Shown here one piece after another: positions 44,744 through 54,292 of a stretch of 64,000 nucleotides of DNA; the stretch's first letter is position 1; the number at the start of each line of letters is the position of its first letter. Below the pieces are notes generated by a model. That model was given only the letters and a program-made list of their open reading frames with translations, ran no database searches and was not told where the DNA came from. The position numbers and the translations under genes were made by a program. This DNA comes from Haloarcula rara (lineage in GTDB: Archaea > Halobacteriota > Halobacteria > Halobacteriales > Haloarculaceae). The stretch lies in NCBI RefSeq assembly GCF_029338235.1, contig NZ_CP119785.1, positions 930,001-994,000 on the forward strand, written 5' to 3'.

Positions 44744-45182
44744 CCGCGGGCTCAGCACGGTCGTCGAGAAGCTGCTCTCGCTGTCTATCGTGGTGCTGTA
44801 CATCACGCTGTTGACGACGGTGCTGTACGGCGGTTCGATTCCGTCCTATCATGGGGCGGTAGGAGCACAGCTTGGCGAACGGGCGCTGGCGGAAGCGACT
44901 GCCGAGGTCGAGCGGGCGGTCCCGCCGCGGGGCCGGAGCGTGGCCGCCAGCCAGCGGGTCGCCCTCCCCGCGACCATCGACGGGTCCGCATACAGTATCC
45001 GGGCCAACGGCACCCATCTGCTGCTTTCCCACCCCGACGACGAGGTCGGCGGCCAGGCGCGACCGGTGCTGCCCGACCGGGTCGAGAATGTCACGGGAAC
45101 GTGGGACTCCGGGAACGACACCGTCGTCATCGTGAGTGGGTCGCAGGAAAACCTGACTGTGAGACTGGGGGCGCGAGGATGA
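44736..45182 (+). CDS. Pilin-like exported protein 2 (DUF7266-type)
   Basis: A 148-residue protein reading VDNRGLSTVVEKLLSLSIVV from a GTG at 44736, eight bases before the stop of the previous gene. A membrane helix spans about 8-32, followed by helical ERALAEATAEVERAVPP and a beta-rich remainder (YSIRANGTHLLLSHPDDE, TVVIVSGSQENLTVRLG). The RGLSTVVE start resembles a prepilin cleavage region with Glu at the fifth mature position. It is a likely minor pilin. Confidence 0.72.
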   Translation: MDNRGLSTVVEKLLSLSIVVLYITLLTTVLYGGSIPSYHGAVGAQLGERALAEATAEVERAVPPRGRSVAASQRVALPATIDGSAYSIRANGTHLLLSHPDDEVGGQARPVLPDRVENVTGTWDSGNDTVVIVSGSQENLTVRLGARG

Positions 45183-45859
45183 CGCGCCGTCGCTGGCCCC
45201 GAGCGCAGACGACGCTGCCAGCCGTCGCCGTCGCGCTGGTCCTGCTGACGCTGGTGACGGCGCTCGGACTCGGGCTGGCCGACTCGGCCATCACGAGCGC
45301 CGAGCGGTCGCCCGACGAACGCCGGGTCGCCGCGGCCACGGCGGCGCGACTCGTCGCCGCGGACGGCCCCGTCGCCGAGCGGGCGAACGTGCTGAACGGG
45401 TCGCGAGTCGACGACTTCGACGCGGCGACGCTCCGTGGGGCGGTGCCTGCGACCGCGGGCTACGCCGTCGACGTAGACCTCGGGGACGACACCGTGGCGA
45501 CGACCGGTGACGCCGAGAGTGGCACGACGATTCGCCGACTCGTCCTCGTCGAGTGGACCGACACGCGGAGTATCAGCCCCGAGAGCAGGCGGATTACGCT
45601 CCCGCGACGGGCCACGAGCGCGACAGTGCGGTTCTCGCCGGGCAACGGGACAGCAGTTCGGACGATGCGGGTCAACGAGCAGGTCCGCTTGCACAACGAC
45701 AGCGGCCTCCGGGGACTATACGAAGTCGACCTGACGTCGTACCGGACGACGCGAATCGAGTTCCAGACGGCCGGTCGCGTCCGAAACGGGACGGTCCACG
45801 TTGCTTACGAGACGCCCCAGACGACCAAGACGACGCTTTCGGTGACCGTCGATGCCTAG
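45179..45859 (+). CDS. Pilin-like exported protein 3 (DUF7263-type)
   Basis: A 226-residue protein with a basic start MTRRRWPRAQ and a hydrophobic helix TTLPAVAVALVLLTLVTALGLGL (11-33), then a soluble domain with strands (TIRRLVLVEWTDTRSI, SATVRFSPGNGTAVRTMRVN, TSYRTTRIEFQTAGRVRNGTVHVAYE). It starts at ATG overlapping the previous stop (ATGA). No known enzyme motif is seen. Same cassette as its neighbours. Confidence 0.72.
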   Translation: MTRRRWPRAQTTLPAVAVALVLLTLVTALGLGLADSAITSAERSPDERRVAAATAARLVAADGPVAERANVLNGSRVDDFDAATLRGAVPATAGYAVDVDLGDDTVATTGDAESGTTIRRLVLVEWTDTRSISPESRRITLPRRATSATVRFSPGNGTAVRTMRVNEQVRLHNDSGLRGLYEVDLTSYRTTRIEFQTAGRVRNGTVHVAYETPQTTKTTLSVTVDA

Positions 45860-46256
45860 GGCACAGCTCCCGCTGTCGCTCGTCGAGGTTGCGCTTGGGG
45901 CGACACTGATTCTGGGCGTTGCGCTGGGCTTTGCACTGGCGACGCCGGCCCCGGACACGCGGGGGGCACAGCTGTCAGCTTACGCCGAGGACACGGCCAC
46001 CATCATCCAGACCGACCCGGCCAGACACAACGGGACGACGCGGCTGGGCGAGGTCGTCGCCAGCCAGCGGGCCTTCGACCGCGAGCGCGGGGACCTGGAG
46101 CGTCGCGTCGAGCGAATCCTCCCGGCGAACGTGCTGTTCAACGTCCGGACCCCCTACGGCTCGGTCGGGACGGCGATACCGAAGCGGACGACGACCGGGA
46201 CGTCGACGGTGCGGACGGGGTCGGGAACGGTTCGAATAGAGGTGTGGTATGCATGA
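45852..46256 (+). CDS. Pilin-like exported protein 4 (DUF7262-type)
   Basis: A 134-residue protein with MPRAQLPLSLVEVALGATLILGVALGFALA at its start, a short basic end plus a membrane helix, with Glu at a position resembling the conserved pilin Glu5. A predicted long helix (SAYAEDTATIIQTDPARHN, then RAFDRERGDLERRVERIL) and short strands follow. It overlaps the previous gene by eight bases. It is a likely minor pilin or fibre-assembly factor. Confidence 0.72.
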   Translation: MPRAQLPLSLVEVALGATLILGVALGFALATPAPDTRGAQLSAYAEDTATIIQTDPARHNGTTRLGEVVASQRAFDRERGDLERRVERILPANVLFNVRTPYGSVGTAIPKRTTTGTSTVRTGSGTVRIEVWYA

Positions 46257-46329
46257 TAGGCATCGTTGTCCCAAGTGTCCGGTACGCCTCGACCTGGGCG
46301 TCGGGGCGGTCCGGAACTGACGGAGAAGG

Positions 46330-46857
46330 ATGCTGATGAACGAGCGCGGCCAGCTCGTCCTCGTCGCCGCGGTGCTCGTGGCCGTCGCGCTCGCCCCGGT
46401 AGTACTCGCGTATCTCCAGCTGGGCTATCACGACGACGTCCGCGCGGGGAGTGCAGTCGACGAGCCGACGGGCGACACCGTCCGCGTCCTCGACCGCGCC
46501 GTCACCCGGGAGAGCGAGTCCGTGCCCGGCACCTACGCGTGGGCCGAGCGGGAGCAAGCGGTGACGGCGTTCCGCGATGACCTCGATCCGGTGCGTTCGC
46601 GCCTCCAGACCTCGGAGATGGAGCGTGGCACCGTCACCGAGATAACTTACAACGCGACAGCGGCCAGCGCCTGGCAGTCGGGGAACTGTCCCAGCGGCTC
46701 GGGTCGGGAGTTTGGCGCCTGTACCACCGACCGGGGCGTCGTCGTCCAGGACCGCGTCGACCGCACGCACGTGCTGGCGGTCGGCTTCGACGTCACGACG
46801 ACGACGGAACAGGGCGAGACGACGGTAACGGTGGTCCTCGAGGGCGTCAGTGACTGA
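46330..46857 (+). CDS. Pilin-like exported protein 5 (DUF7261-type)
   Basis: A 175-residue protein starting MLMNERGQLVLVAAVLVAVA with a membrane helix at about 8-30. The remainder contains RVLDRAVTRESESVPGTYAWAERE and a Cys pair (GNCPSGSGREFGACTTD) that could form an exported disulfide. An alternative ATG lies two codons in (46336). It is separated from the previous gene by 73 bases without a clear gene, the only real gap in the operon. Confidence 0.72.
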   Translation: MLMNERGQLVLVAAVLVAVALAPVVLAYLQLGYHDDVRAGSAVDEPTGDTVRVLDRAVTRESESVPGTYAWAEREQAVTAFRDDLDPVRSRLQTSEMERGTVTEITYNATAASAWQSGNCPSGSGREFGACTTDRGVVVQDRVDRTHVLAVGFDVTTTTEQGETTVTVVLEGVSD

Positions 46858-47026
46858 GAGGCGAGCCGCCGTGTTGGGCCACGGAGACAGACGATAATAC
46901 GCAGATACCTTTTGCGGTCGGTTTCGGAAATCCGACAATGACTACCGGAGGATCACCGCAGCGACTCACAGCGAGTACACGAGTGGTATGGAGCGTCGAC
47001 GACAGCGTTTCGAGGTGCCGGCCACG

Positions 47027-48421
47027 ATGAACCGTCGAGAGTTTCTGGCCAGTCTCGGTGCAGTCGGCTCGCTCGGGGTACTGGCTGGTTGCCCCGGCAC
47101 AGATTCACCGCCCGAGACTAGTGTCGGGAAGACCGAGCGAAAGAAGACAGGGGTGAACGGGGCGAGCATCCCGGTTACGTATGCCGATCGGTTCGGGACC
47201 GTCGTCAACATCACGAGCGCGGGAGCTGAAACCGGTGTGTCGAAGCCGATCAATTCTGCGCTGGAGGACGTGGCCGGAGACGACACGCTCGTCTACCTCC
47301 CACCTGGCCGGTACCGGATGGACGAGGCGTGGTCGCAGATGGAGTTCGAGAACTTCGGCATCTACGGACCGGACGCCACGCTGGTGCCACCGAGCGGCTA
47401 CGACGACGACCTGTTCGTCCTCGGCAACCAGCGGTCGGCCCGGCGTCTACTCCTCGACGGCCTCACGTTCGACGTGTCAGCGACGGGGACCGGTCCCCGA
47501 ATCGTCCACGCAACCGTCGCTGATGGTCTCCTCGTGCGGGACGTCTCCGTTACCGGACTGCAAGATACGGGGCGCGGACTCACACGGTTCGACGTAACAG
47601 ACCCGGACGGCCGCGGCCAGGTCCAGCGACTGGAGCTACCGGACGGCGGGGCTCCAAACGGGCGGGCAACCGGGTGTCTCGTCGGCCCACAAAGCGAGGG
47701 GCGTATCGCGTTTCACGATTGTACGATTGTGGGGTTCCCGGACAACGGGCTGTACGCCTCGCCCTCACCTGGCATCGTCGATGTCTACGGCGGACGCTAC
47801 GCCAACAACGGTATCGCCAGCGTGCGTGTCAGCGGTGGAGGGGTCGTCAGCGGTGTCCATGTAGTCTGTGACGAATCTCGCGACGGGGTCGAGAACATGC
47901 GTGGTATCCGCCTCCGGGGGGGCAGTGGGACAATCGTGCGGAACTGCCGAATCGAGATCACGGAGGTGACAGACAGCGGCGGCGCGATGACGCTATCGAA
48001 CGCGATGGGGTCGGCTACTATCGAGGGAACCGTAATTCGGGTTGACGCGGAGGGTGTCCCCGCCATACGTGCCAAGAGACCCAGTGAGGCCGGCGAAAAC
48101 GGAGCGACGAACCGACTGGTCTGTGAGAACGTCGCTATCAGTGGGTCCACGTCAGAGAAGTATGCCATCAGGGTGGTCGGCAGAGAAGGGTCGAAGTTCC
48201 GCAATCTCTGTGTCCGACAGCTCGGCCAGAACCGTGACGGCATCGTGTTCGTGCAGTCGGACGGGTCGGCCGTGACGCACTCACAGCTGAACGTGACCGG
48301 TGACCCAATCGTCGAGGACCAGTCACAGGTCCGGACCAGTGGCGTTGATACGGGAGGGACGAACAGTTGCGAGGGTTCGCCGTTCTCGGCTCGGACGAAT
48401 AGTAGGGCGAGTGCCGAGTGA
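47027..48421 (+). CDS. Tat-exported parallel beta-helix lipoprotein
   Basis: A 464-residue exported protein: twin-arginine signal MNRREFLASLGAVGSLGVLAGC with lipobox, linker, then a right-handed parallel beta-helix of the pectate-lyase/polysaccharide-binding type. Short beta rungs recur (TLVYLPPGRYRMDEAW, LLLDGLTFDVSATGTG, IAFHDCTIVGFPDNGLYASPSPG, VDVYGGRYANNGIASVRVSGGG, TIVRNCRIEITEV). It is paralogous to the protein at 48758. It may bind or cleave surface or environmental polysaccharide. The ATG at 47027 is chosen because the twin-arginine motif follows it directly. Confidence 0.83.
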   Translation: MNRREFLASLGAVGSLGVLAGCPGTDSPPETSVGKTERKKTGVNGASIPVTYADRFGTVVNITSAGAETGVSKPINSALEDVAGDDTLVYLPPGRYRMDEAWSQMEFENFGIYGPDATLVPPSGYDDDLFVLGNQRSARRLLLDGLTFDVSATGTGPRIVHATVADGLLVRDVSVTGLQDTGRGLTRFDVTDPDGRGQVQRLELPDGGAPNGRATGCLVGPQSEGRIAFHDCTIVGFPDNGLYASPSPGIVDVYGGRYANNGIASVRVSGGGVVSGVHVVCDESRDGVENMRGIRLRGGSGTIVRNCRIEITEVTDSGGAMTLSNAMGSATIEGTVIRVDAEGVPAIRAKRPSEAGENGATNRLVCENVAISGSTSEKYAIRVVGREGSKFRNLCVRQLGQNRDGIVFVQSDGSAVTHSQLNVTGDPIVEDQSQVRTSGVDTGGTNSCEGSPFSARTNSRASAE

Positions 48422-48757
48422 CGGGGAGACCTCGAAACAGGACCGAAGTCCCTCAAGCGGTCGGGCGGCTTTGCCGCCCAACGTCGCCGGCCAGCTGAAG
48501 CGGTGGAAGGGAGCGAGGCGCTGTGGTGGACAGAAAGCGGTATCAGTATCACGCTCTGGAAGAGCGTCCGCCAAACTGACGCACAAATATAATCTGAATC
48601 ACATAAACACGTATTGTTTTCGTGTCAATAGGTGAGCAGTGCAGAGTTTTCGGTTTAGAATCTGGCAGTAGGTGATAACTATGTGCTGGTAACTTCCCTG
48701 ATACCGATTATCAAGCTGTGACTTCACTTAACTCAGTTAAGCAGACCATAGCACTCG
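48422..48757. other. Intergenic region with hairpin and AT-rich promoter region
   Basis: No gene is seen. A hairpin GGGCGGC/GCCGCCC at 48463-48479 may end the upstream transcript. From about 48590 the sequence turns AT-rich. A perfect CTTAACT/AGTTAAG palindrome at 48727-48741 lies 17 bases before the next ATG and could be an operator. Confidence 0.5.
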
Positions 48758-50785
48758 ATGGCAGGAAATAACGGTTCAGACGATAGACAGAATACTCACC
48801 TTACCGACCGTCGCGGCTATCTGAAACTCGCCGTTGGTGGGTTGGTAGCAGGAACAGCGCTTTCGTCCACAGCCACTGGGAGCGTGTCGGCGACAACGCG
48901 GACCGTCGACCTCGGTACGGAGGGCTTACAGGCCGGCGACGTCATCGACGACTACCTCGACGAGCACCTGGAGGATGGGACCAAGGTCACCGTCCCCGCC
49001 GGGGAGTACGAGTGGCGAGGCGACGGCCTGGACGGCCGATACGAGGACGCGGCGCTCGTCGGCGACGGCGAGGTCACGTTCCGGTTCGAGGGCGATTACT
49101 GGAACCTGAGCATCTTCGCCGTCGGCGGCGGCGACTTCACCATACAGAACGTTACCGTCCGTGGCCCCGTCGAGTCCGAGGAGAACAAGAGTCGGTTCCG
49201 GTTCGACGCCCGCGACCCGGACTCGACAGTGCGGCTCGATAACTTCAACCTACCCGACGGCGACGTGGGGTATGGTCGGGCTATCGGCATCTACGTCGGC
49301 CTCGATCACGAGGGAACGGTTCACCTGACGAACTGTCACGTCGAAGGGTTCCCGAACAACGGCCTCTACGCGGGCCCGTACGGCAAGTCCGACGGGGGCG
49401 GCGGGAGAGTCCTCGTCGAGCGATGTCTGTTCGTCAACAACAACATCGACGGCGTCCGCCTGGGCGGCGACGGCGACACCATCCGCGACAGCGTCATCGT
49501 TCAGGAGGACGTGCCGGCCTACGTCAACGGTGCCAAGAGCGGGCGCGGGCTCCGTATCAGGTACCCCGGCGACGACATCACCGTTGAGAACGTCCACATC
49601 ACCTGTGACACCAGCAAGCCGTTCATCGTCCCGGACCGCGCCGAGGGCCCGAGTGGACAGGTTTCGGGCCTGTTCATCGAGAACAACACGGAGTCCAGCG
49701 CGGCGGTCGTCGAGAGCGGCACCTTCTCGGCGGACAACGTCCACGTCACTGGGAGCGGCGACAAAGACGTCACCGGATTCGACTCAGCCACGAACGTCTT
49801 TACGGGCTCGGAGGCCGAGTCGCCGGCCACCTCGCTTGCCGAACTCGACGGCGACGACAGCACGTCGGGAAACGAGGACGGCGACGACAGCACGTCGGGA
49901 AACGAGGACGGCGACGACAGCACGTCGGGAAACGGGACTGAGGAGGACACGGAGGACGCGCTCGACCAGACACTGACGGTCGACGGTACCAGTTCGGCCG
50001 AGAAGTCCTACACCTTCGAGGTCACTGGCGAGGTCCGGGCGGGCGACAATATCAATCCCGACGATACGGTCAATGAGAGTTCAGTCGACGGGACGATGTT
50101 CTCGAGCAGCGACAGCTACCAGTTCTCGGGCGAACTCGTACGCTTCGAGAGCGACGCACTCGACGAGATGACAGTCCTCGTCAACGGGAGCCCTATCGAC
50201 CCGACGGCGCTGGGTGAGGATTCGAGCGAGACGACCTCGAGGGAACTCACCCTCACGGGGTCGACCCGGGAGCCAAAGGCGTACTCGTTTACCGTTTCGG
50301 AGTCGGTGACAGCCGGCGACAACATCAACCCTGACGACACCATCTCGGAGCGCTCGGTCGAGGGGGTCGTCTGGTTCAGCACTGACAGCTACACGATCAC
50401 CGGGGAGCTGCTCGAACTGACCGTCGACTCGCCCGACGACGTGACGGTCACGCTGGACGGCGAGACGATCGACCCGGAGGCCGTCGGCGACGAGACGAGC
50501 ACCGACGACGGCACTGATTCGGGTGACGAGGAGAACCAGCTGCCAAAACGCCTCGTCGTCGATGGCACGGGAGACCCGGGCCCGGCGACGTACACCATCG
50601 AAGTGAGCGAGGCCATGGAGCGTGACACCGAGCTCGACGACACCGAAGCCGACGACACAGTCACCGGTACCGGCGTCAACGGGACGCTGGGCGACGACAT
50701 CGATAGCTATCGGTTCGCTGGCCACCTCGTCTCGATGCGGGTCACCGGACAGGCAACCGTGACCATCGAAGAGGTCACAGAATAA
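48758..50785 (+). CDS. Tat-exported parallel beta-helix protein with three C-terminal repeat domains
   Basis: A 675-residue exported protein. The twin-arginine signal (TDRRGYLKLAVGG) lacks a lipobox. A parallel beta-helix spans about 45-345 (FTIQNVTVRGPVE, VHLTNCHVEGFPNNGLYAGP, VLVERCLFVNNNIDGVRLGG, ITVENVHITCD). A tandem GDDSTSGNED linker repeated three times follows (about 364-393), then three related modules of about 90 residues (starts near 405, 495 and 595; YTFEVTGEVRAGDNINPDD, YSFTVSESVTAGDNINPDD, YTIEVSEAMERDTEL). The modules are probably beta-sandwich binding domains. Paralogue of the preceding gene. Confidence 0.83.
   Translation: MAGNNGSDDRQNTHLTDRRGYLKLAVGGLVAGTALSSTATGSVSATTRTVDLGTEGLQAGDVIDDYLDEHLEDGTKVTVPAGEYEWRGDGLDGRYEDAALVGDGEVTFRFEGDYWNLSIFAVGGGDFTIQNVTVRGPVESEENKSRFRFDARDPDSTVRLDNFNLPDGDVGYGRAIGIYVGLDHEGTVHLTNCHVEGFPNNGLYAGPYGKSDGGGGRVLVERCLFVNNNIDGVRLGGDGDTIRDSVIVQEDVPAYVNGAKSGRGLRIRYPGDDITVENVHITCDTSKPFIVPDRAEGPSGQVSGLFIENNTESSAAVVESGTFSADNVHVTGSGDKDVTGFDSATNVFTGSEAESPATSLAELDGDDSTSGNEDGDDSTSGNEDGDDSTSGNGTEEDTEDALDQTLTVDGTSSAEKSYTFEVTGEVRAGDNINPDDTVNESSVDGTMFSSSDSYQFSGELVRFESDALDEMTVLVNGSPIDPTALGEDSSETTSRELTLTGSTREPKAYSFTVSESVTAGDNINPDDTISERSVEGVVWFSTDSYTITGELLELTVDSPDDVTVTLDGETIDPEAVGDETSTDDGTDSGDEENQLPKRLVVDGTGDPGPATYTIEVSEAMERDTELDDTEADDTVTGTGVNGTLGDDIDSYRFAGHLVSMRVTGQATVTIEEVTE
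49847..49936 (+). repeat. Three 30-base tandem repeats inside a coding region
   Basis: The unit starts GACGGCGACGACAGCACGTC and encodes DGDDSTSGNE. Two copies are identical and the third differs by about one base. The linker could expand or contract by slippage or recombination, changing the spacing between helix and binding modules. Confidence 0.85.
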
Positions 50786-50964
50786 ATCGGCCGCGGCATC
50801 GGACGGCCCTCGACACGGAGCCGACCAGGTCCCGGGGACCGCACAGGAACGGCCAAACGGGCCGGCAGCTCTGTGTCCGCTGTGGCCCGACGGCGAAATC
50901 CGACCATAACAATGCACGCGGTGGGTGAGGAACTGGTATCTCACGCGCCCCTTCCCGTGTACGC

Positions 50965-52761
50965 ATGTTGTCAGACTGGTCACGCCCGTCGAAAGGCTCA
51001 CTCGTTGTCGGCTACCTTGCGCTCCTCATCGGCACGCTGGCGGCGTACGAATCGCCGGCGACCGGGTACGAGCTCTCGGTGTACGCGGCGACGCCGACGC
51101 TGTACTGGGTCAGCGTGGCCGTCGCTCTCACCGTGAGCCTCGGTGTCGCACTCACCCACATCGAGTCGCCACCACTCCGAGACACTGCACTCTTGCTCGG
51201 CGGTCTCTCGGTTCTGACAGTCGTCGTGTTGCCGGCGATTCGCGGCTACTACCACTACGGGAGCGGCGACTCGCTCAGCCACGCCGGGTGGACGCAAGAC
51301 ATTCTGGCGGGGCGGCTCGAGCCGGTCGAGATGTTGTACCCCGGTATCCACACGATGACCATCTTCGCGAGAAAACTGCTCGGCGTGCAGGTCGGCCAGG
51401 CACAGATAGTCGTCCTGGCGGCGTTCGTCGCGGTCTTTTTCCTGTTTACCGCCCGCTGTGTGTCGTTCCTTGGGGAAAACAGGTACACCGTTCCGGTCGG
51501 CGTGTTCGCGGCGCTCCTGCTGTTGCCGAACAACAACGTCAGCGTCCACCTGATGGCCCACCCTATCACCCAGAGCCTCCTGCTCTCACCGCTCGTGCTC
51601 TACCTGACGTTGCGGTACGTCTCCCAGTCCGACGACACGCCGCCCCGGCGACCAATCGCCACGCCCGTCGGGGTGGCCCTCGTCGTCGCCTCGCTCGCGC
51701 TCATCCTCGTCCATCCACAGGGGGCATTGAGCGTGCTCGCCGTCCTGCTAGCCATCGCGGCGTTTCAGCTCGCCGCTCGGCGCGTTCGCCCAGACAGCCG
51801 CGTCGCCGACCACAGACCGGTATATGTCCCGACGGCCGTCGCCGTTGTCGCTTTCGCTGTCTGGACGCCGCGCCACCCTCGCGTCCAGCGGACCATCAAC
51901 ACAGTGCTGACCCGGGTGCTCCAGGGGTCGACGCCCGCCGACGAGATAAGCCAGCGGTCCGGCTCACTGGAGCTGCTCGGCGCGGATATCGGTGGGTTGT
52001 TCGTGAAACTGTTCCTCGTGTCGGCTATCTTCAGCTTCCTCGCCGGGGTGCTCGTGGTGGCCCTGTCAAGCGGCGCTCTCGACGACCGGCTCGCCGAGCG
52101 CAACGCCCTCCTGAGCTACGTGGTCGTGGCACTGGTGACGCTGTCAGCAGCCTTCGCCGTGTTCTTCGCGTCCAGCATGACCACCCAGCACTTCCGGTAC
52201 GTCGGGTTCGTCATGGTGCCGGTGACTATCCTCGGAGCGATGGCACTCTCGATGGGGGCGTCGCGCCTGCGGGCCGTCCTCGGCGGACGCCGTGTCCGGC
52301 TCGGGCTGGTGGTGGTGTTCCTGCTCTTGTTCCTGTTCCCGCTGGCCACCGTCCACGGGGCCCCGTTCATTTACCAACCGACCAGCGACGTGACCAAGAT
52401 GGAACTGTCCGGTACCGACACCACCGCCGAGTACATGGACCGTGAGGTCGCCTTTGCCGGAGTTCGTAGTGGGCCCCGACGGCAGCTCGATGCGACACGA
52501 GGGACGGTCGGGTCCGAGCGGCTCGGGGTCACCGGGGAGCGAGCCAGCATCCCCGAGGCCGTGTTCGCTTCGAACGTGACGACCCACTACGACTCGCCGC
52601 GGTACGTCCCCGTCTCTCAGTCCACCTACCAGCGCGAGGTCGTCCTCTACGACGGATTCCGCTACCCGAAACGTGGCTTCGAGCGCCTTCGGACGACGCC
52701 CGGGAGCAACCGCGTCCACACGAACGGCGGCTATCAGCTCTATCTCCTGACAGCGGAGTAG
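50965..52761 (+). CDS. Large polytopic membrane protein, probably glycan-related
   Basis: A 598-residue membrane protein with about 11-12 hydrophobic helices between residues 14 and 470 and a C-terminal exported domain (about 475-598, ending NGGYQLYLLTAE). The early loop YYHYGSGDSLSHAGWTQDIL has the Asp/His placement seen in GT-C type glycosyltransferases and oligosaccharyl transferases, and LYPGIHTMTIFARKLLG follows. The family is not certain. The next gene is a flippase and the region holds other surface genes, so a role in surface glycan assembly is inferred. Confidence 0.7.
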   Translation: MLSDWSRPSKGSLVVGYLALLIGTLAAYESPATGYELSVYAATPTLYWVSVAVALTVSLGVALTHIESPPLRDTALLLGGLSVLTVVVLPAIRGYYHYGSGDSLSHAGWTQDILAGRLEPVEMLYPGIHTMTIFARKLLGVQVGQAQIVVLAAFVAVFFLFTARCVSFLGENRYTVPVGVFAALLLLPNNNVSVHLMAHPITQSLLLSPLVLYLTLRYVSQSDDTPPRRPIATPVGVALVVASLALILVHPQGALSVLAVLLAIAAFQLAARRVRPDSRVADHRPVYVPTAVAVVAFAVWTPRHPRVQRTINTVLTRVLQGSTPADEISQRSGSLELLGADIGGLFVKLFLVSAIFSFLAGVLVVALSSGALDDRLAERNALLSYVVVALVTLSAAFAVFFASSMTTQHFRYVGFVMVPVTILGAMALSMGASRLRAVLGGRRVRLGLVVVFLLLFLFPLATVHGAPFIYQPTSDVTKMELSGTDTTAEYMDREVAFAGVRSGPRRQLDATRGTVGSERLGVTGERASIPEAVFASNVTTHYDSPRYVPVSQSTYQREVVLYDGFRYPKRGFERLRTTPGSNRVHTNGGYQLYLLTAE

Positions 52762-52768
52762 CGTCGCG

Positions 52769-54292
52769 CTATCGCTGCGGGAGACAGCGGCGGATGAGCG
52801 GGACTCGCAGGCCGATACGTTCCTCGACGAACTCCACGGCGATTCTGTCTTCGGGCTGGAGGCAGCCAGTCACCGAGACGACAGTGAGAGTGGCGAGCCC
52901 GACGAGAACGAGGAACGGTAGCAGCGTCACGGCCGTCAGGGTGAGGACCTGTGAGAGCGCGTAGACGATCGGGGCGACAGCGACGGGACAGACGAGGTAG
53001 GTTCGGACCGACCACGAGGAGAACGGGGAGATGTCGAACCGGTGAATCAGGACGCCCGACACGACCAGATTCATCACCAGGAAGGAAGCGGCCGACGCGA
53101 CGGCCGCCCCGACCAGCCCGTAGGCGGGGATGAGCAGGAGATTCGCGACCACGTTGGTGACGAAAGCGAGCGCGTTGCTACCGAGCAGATACGTCGTCAG
53201 GCCGAGCGCGGACAGCGTCTCGCGGTTTCGCCCGAGGACGGCGTTGACAAAAAAGCCGAGAGAGAGGACGACCAGGGCCGGCGCGCCGCCGGTGTAGGCC
53301 TCGCCAAAGAATACCCGCAACACGTCCGCGGGGAAGCAGACGAACGTCAGGAACGCGGGGAAGGTGACGACGAATATCCACTTCGTCGTCGTCTTGTATA
53401 TCCGGTCCATCCGCTCGCGCTTCGCGTCCGCGTCGAGCCGGGACATCATCGGCAGGTAGAGGAACCCGAAGGCCGACAGCGCGATCAGGATGCCGCCGGC
53501 CAGGGGTCGCGCTGCGTTGTACATACCGACCTGGTAACTGTCGCTCAGCGCGCCGAGCATGATAGTGTCGGTCCGGGTGAGCAACTGGCCGAGGATTCCG
53601 GCGACCACCAGCGGCGCCGAGAATTTCAGTAGCTCCGTGACGTGGGTCCTGCTCGGGCCAAACAGCGGTACCAGCCGGTGAAAGAGGTAATTAGCCAGCA
53701 GACAGGTGGCCGCCGCGGCGAGGACGTACGCGTAGCTCACTCCGACGAGGCCGTACCCCGCCGCCACCAGGGCGACAAACAGCGCGATGCGGCTGAGCGG
53801 GAACAGGAGGTCCCGGACGAGGGTTCGGTAGACCGTGTTCTCCATGCCGCGAATCCCGCCGAGCCCGAGCCGCATACCGACCATGAGCGGGAGCGCGAGG
53901 ACGAAAGTCCGAACGACCGCCGGCGCGCCGGAGCTGTCGAACAGCAGCGCCGCGATGTCGGGCGCGCTGTGATACAGCACGGCCGTGAGGCCGACCGTCG
54001 CCACGCCGGTCACGGCGACCGCGCTGAGCCAGACGCCGCGCCGATCGGCGGGCGAATCGAACCGCGAGATGTACCGCGTCACACCCTGGCCGAATCCGAG
54101 CATCGAGAGTGTCGCCCCCAGGCGGATGATGGCGATGCCGATACTGGCCTCGCCGAACGCGTCGGGCGTCAGCAGGTGGCCGATAATGACCCGTTCGAGC
54201 AGCGTCGACGCGGAGTAGACCAGACTGCCTACGGCGACGAGCGTCGCGCTCGACAGCAGTGCGGAGATGTTCTCCTCGACCGTCTCGCTCAT
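52769..54292 (-). CDS. Flippase (MOP/polysaccharide transport family)
   Basis: A 507-residue membrane protein with 12-14 helices, of the oligosaccharide-lipid flippase branch of the MOP superfamily (Wzx/AglR-like). It moves lipid-linked sugars across the membrane. The opening LLSSATLVAVGSLVYSASTLLERVIIGHLLTPDAFGEASIG and GVTRYISRF are characteristic. Its start overlaps the end of the neighbouring phosphodiesterase-like gene by four bases, so both belong to one operon. It is convergent with the polytopic membrane protein, with seven bases between stops. Confidence 0.87.
   Translation of the reverse strand: MSETVEENISALLSSATLVAVGSLVYSASTLLERVIIGHLLTPDAFGEASIGIAIIRLGATLSMLGFGQGVTRYISRFDSPADRRGVWLSAVAVTGVATVGLTAVLYHSAPDIAALLFDSSGAPAVVRTFVLALPLMVGMRLGLGGIRGMENTVYRTLVRDLLFPLSRIALFVALVAAGYGLVGVSYAYVLAAAATCLLANYLFHRLVPLFGPSRTHVTELLKFSAPLVVAGILGQLLTRTDTIMLGALSDSYQVGMYNAARPLAGGILIALSAFGFLYLPMMSRLDADAKRERMDRIYKTTTKWIFVVTFPAFLTFVCFPADVLRVFFGEAYTGGAPALVVLSLGFFVNAVLGRNRETLSALGLTTYLLGSNALAFVTNVVANLLLIPAYGLVGAAVASAASFLVMNLVVSGVLIHRFDISPFSSWSVRTYLVCPVAVAPIVYALSQVLTLTAVTLLPFLVLVGLATLTVVSVTGCLQPEDRIAVEFVEERIGLRVPLIRRCLPQR

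Noticed and set aside
46253-46336. A 27-codon frame (MIGIVVPSVRYAS) in the only gap of the pilus operon
   Set aside because: It is short, of unusual composition and without an evident match; more likely spacer.
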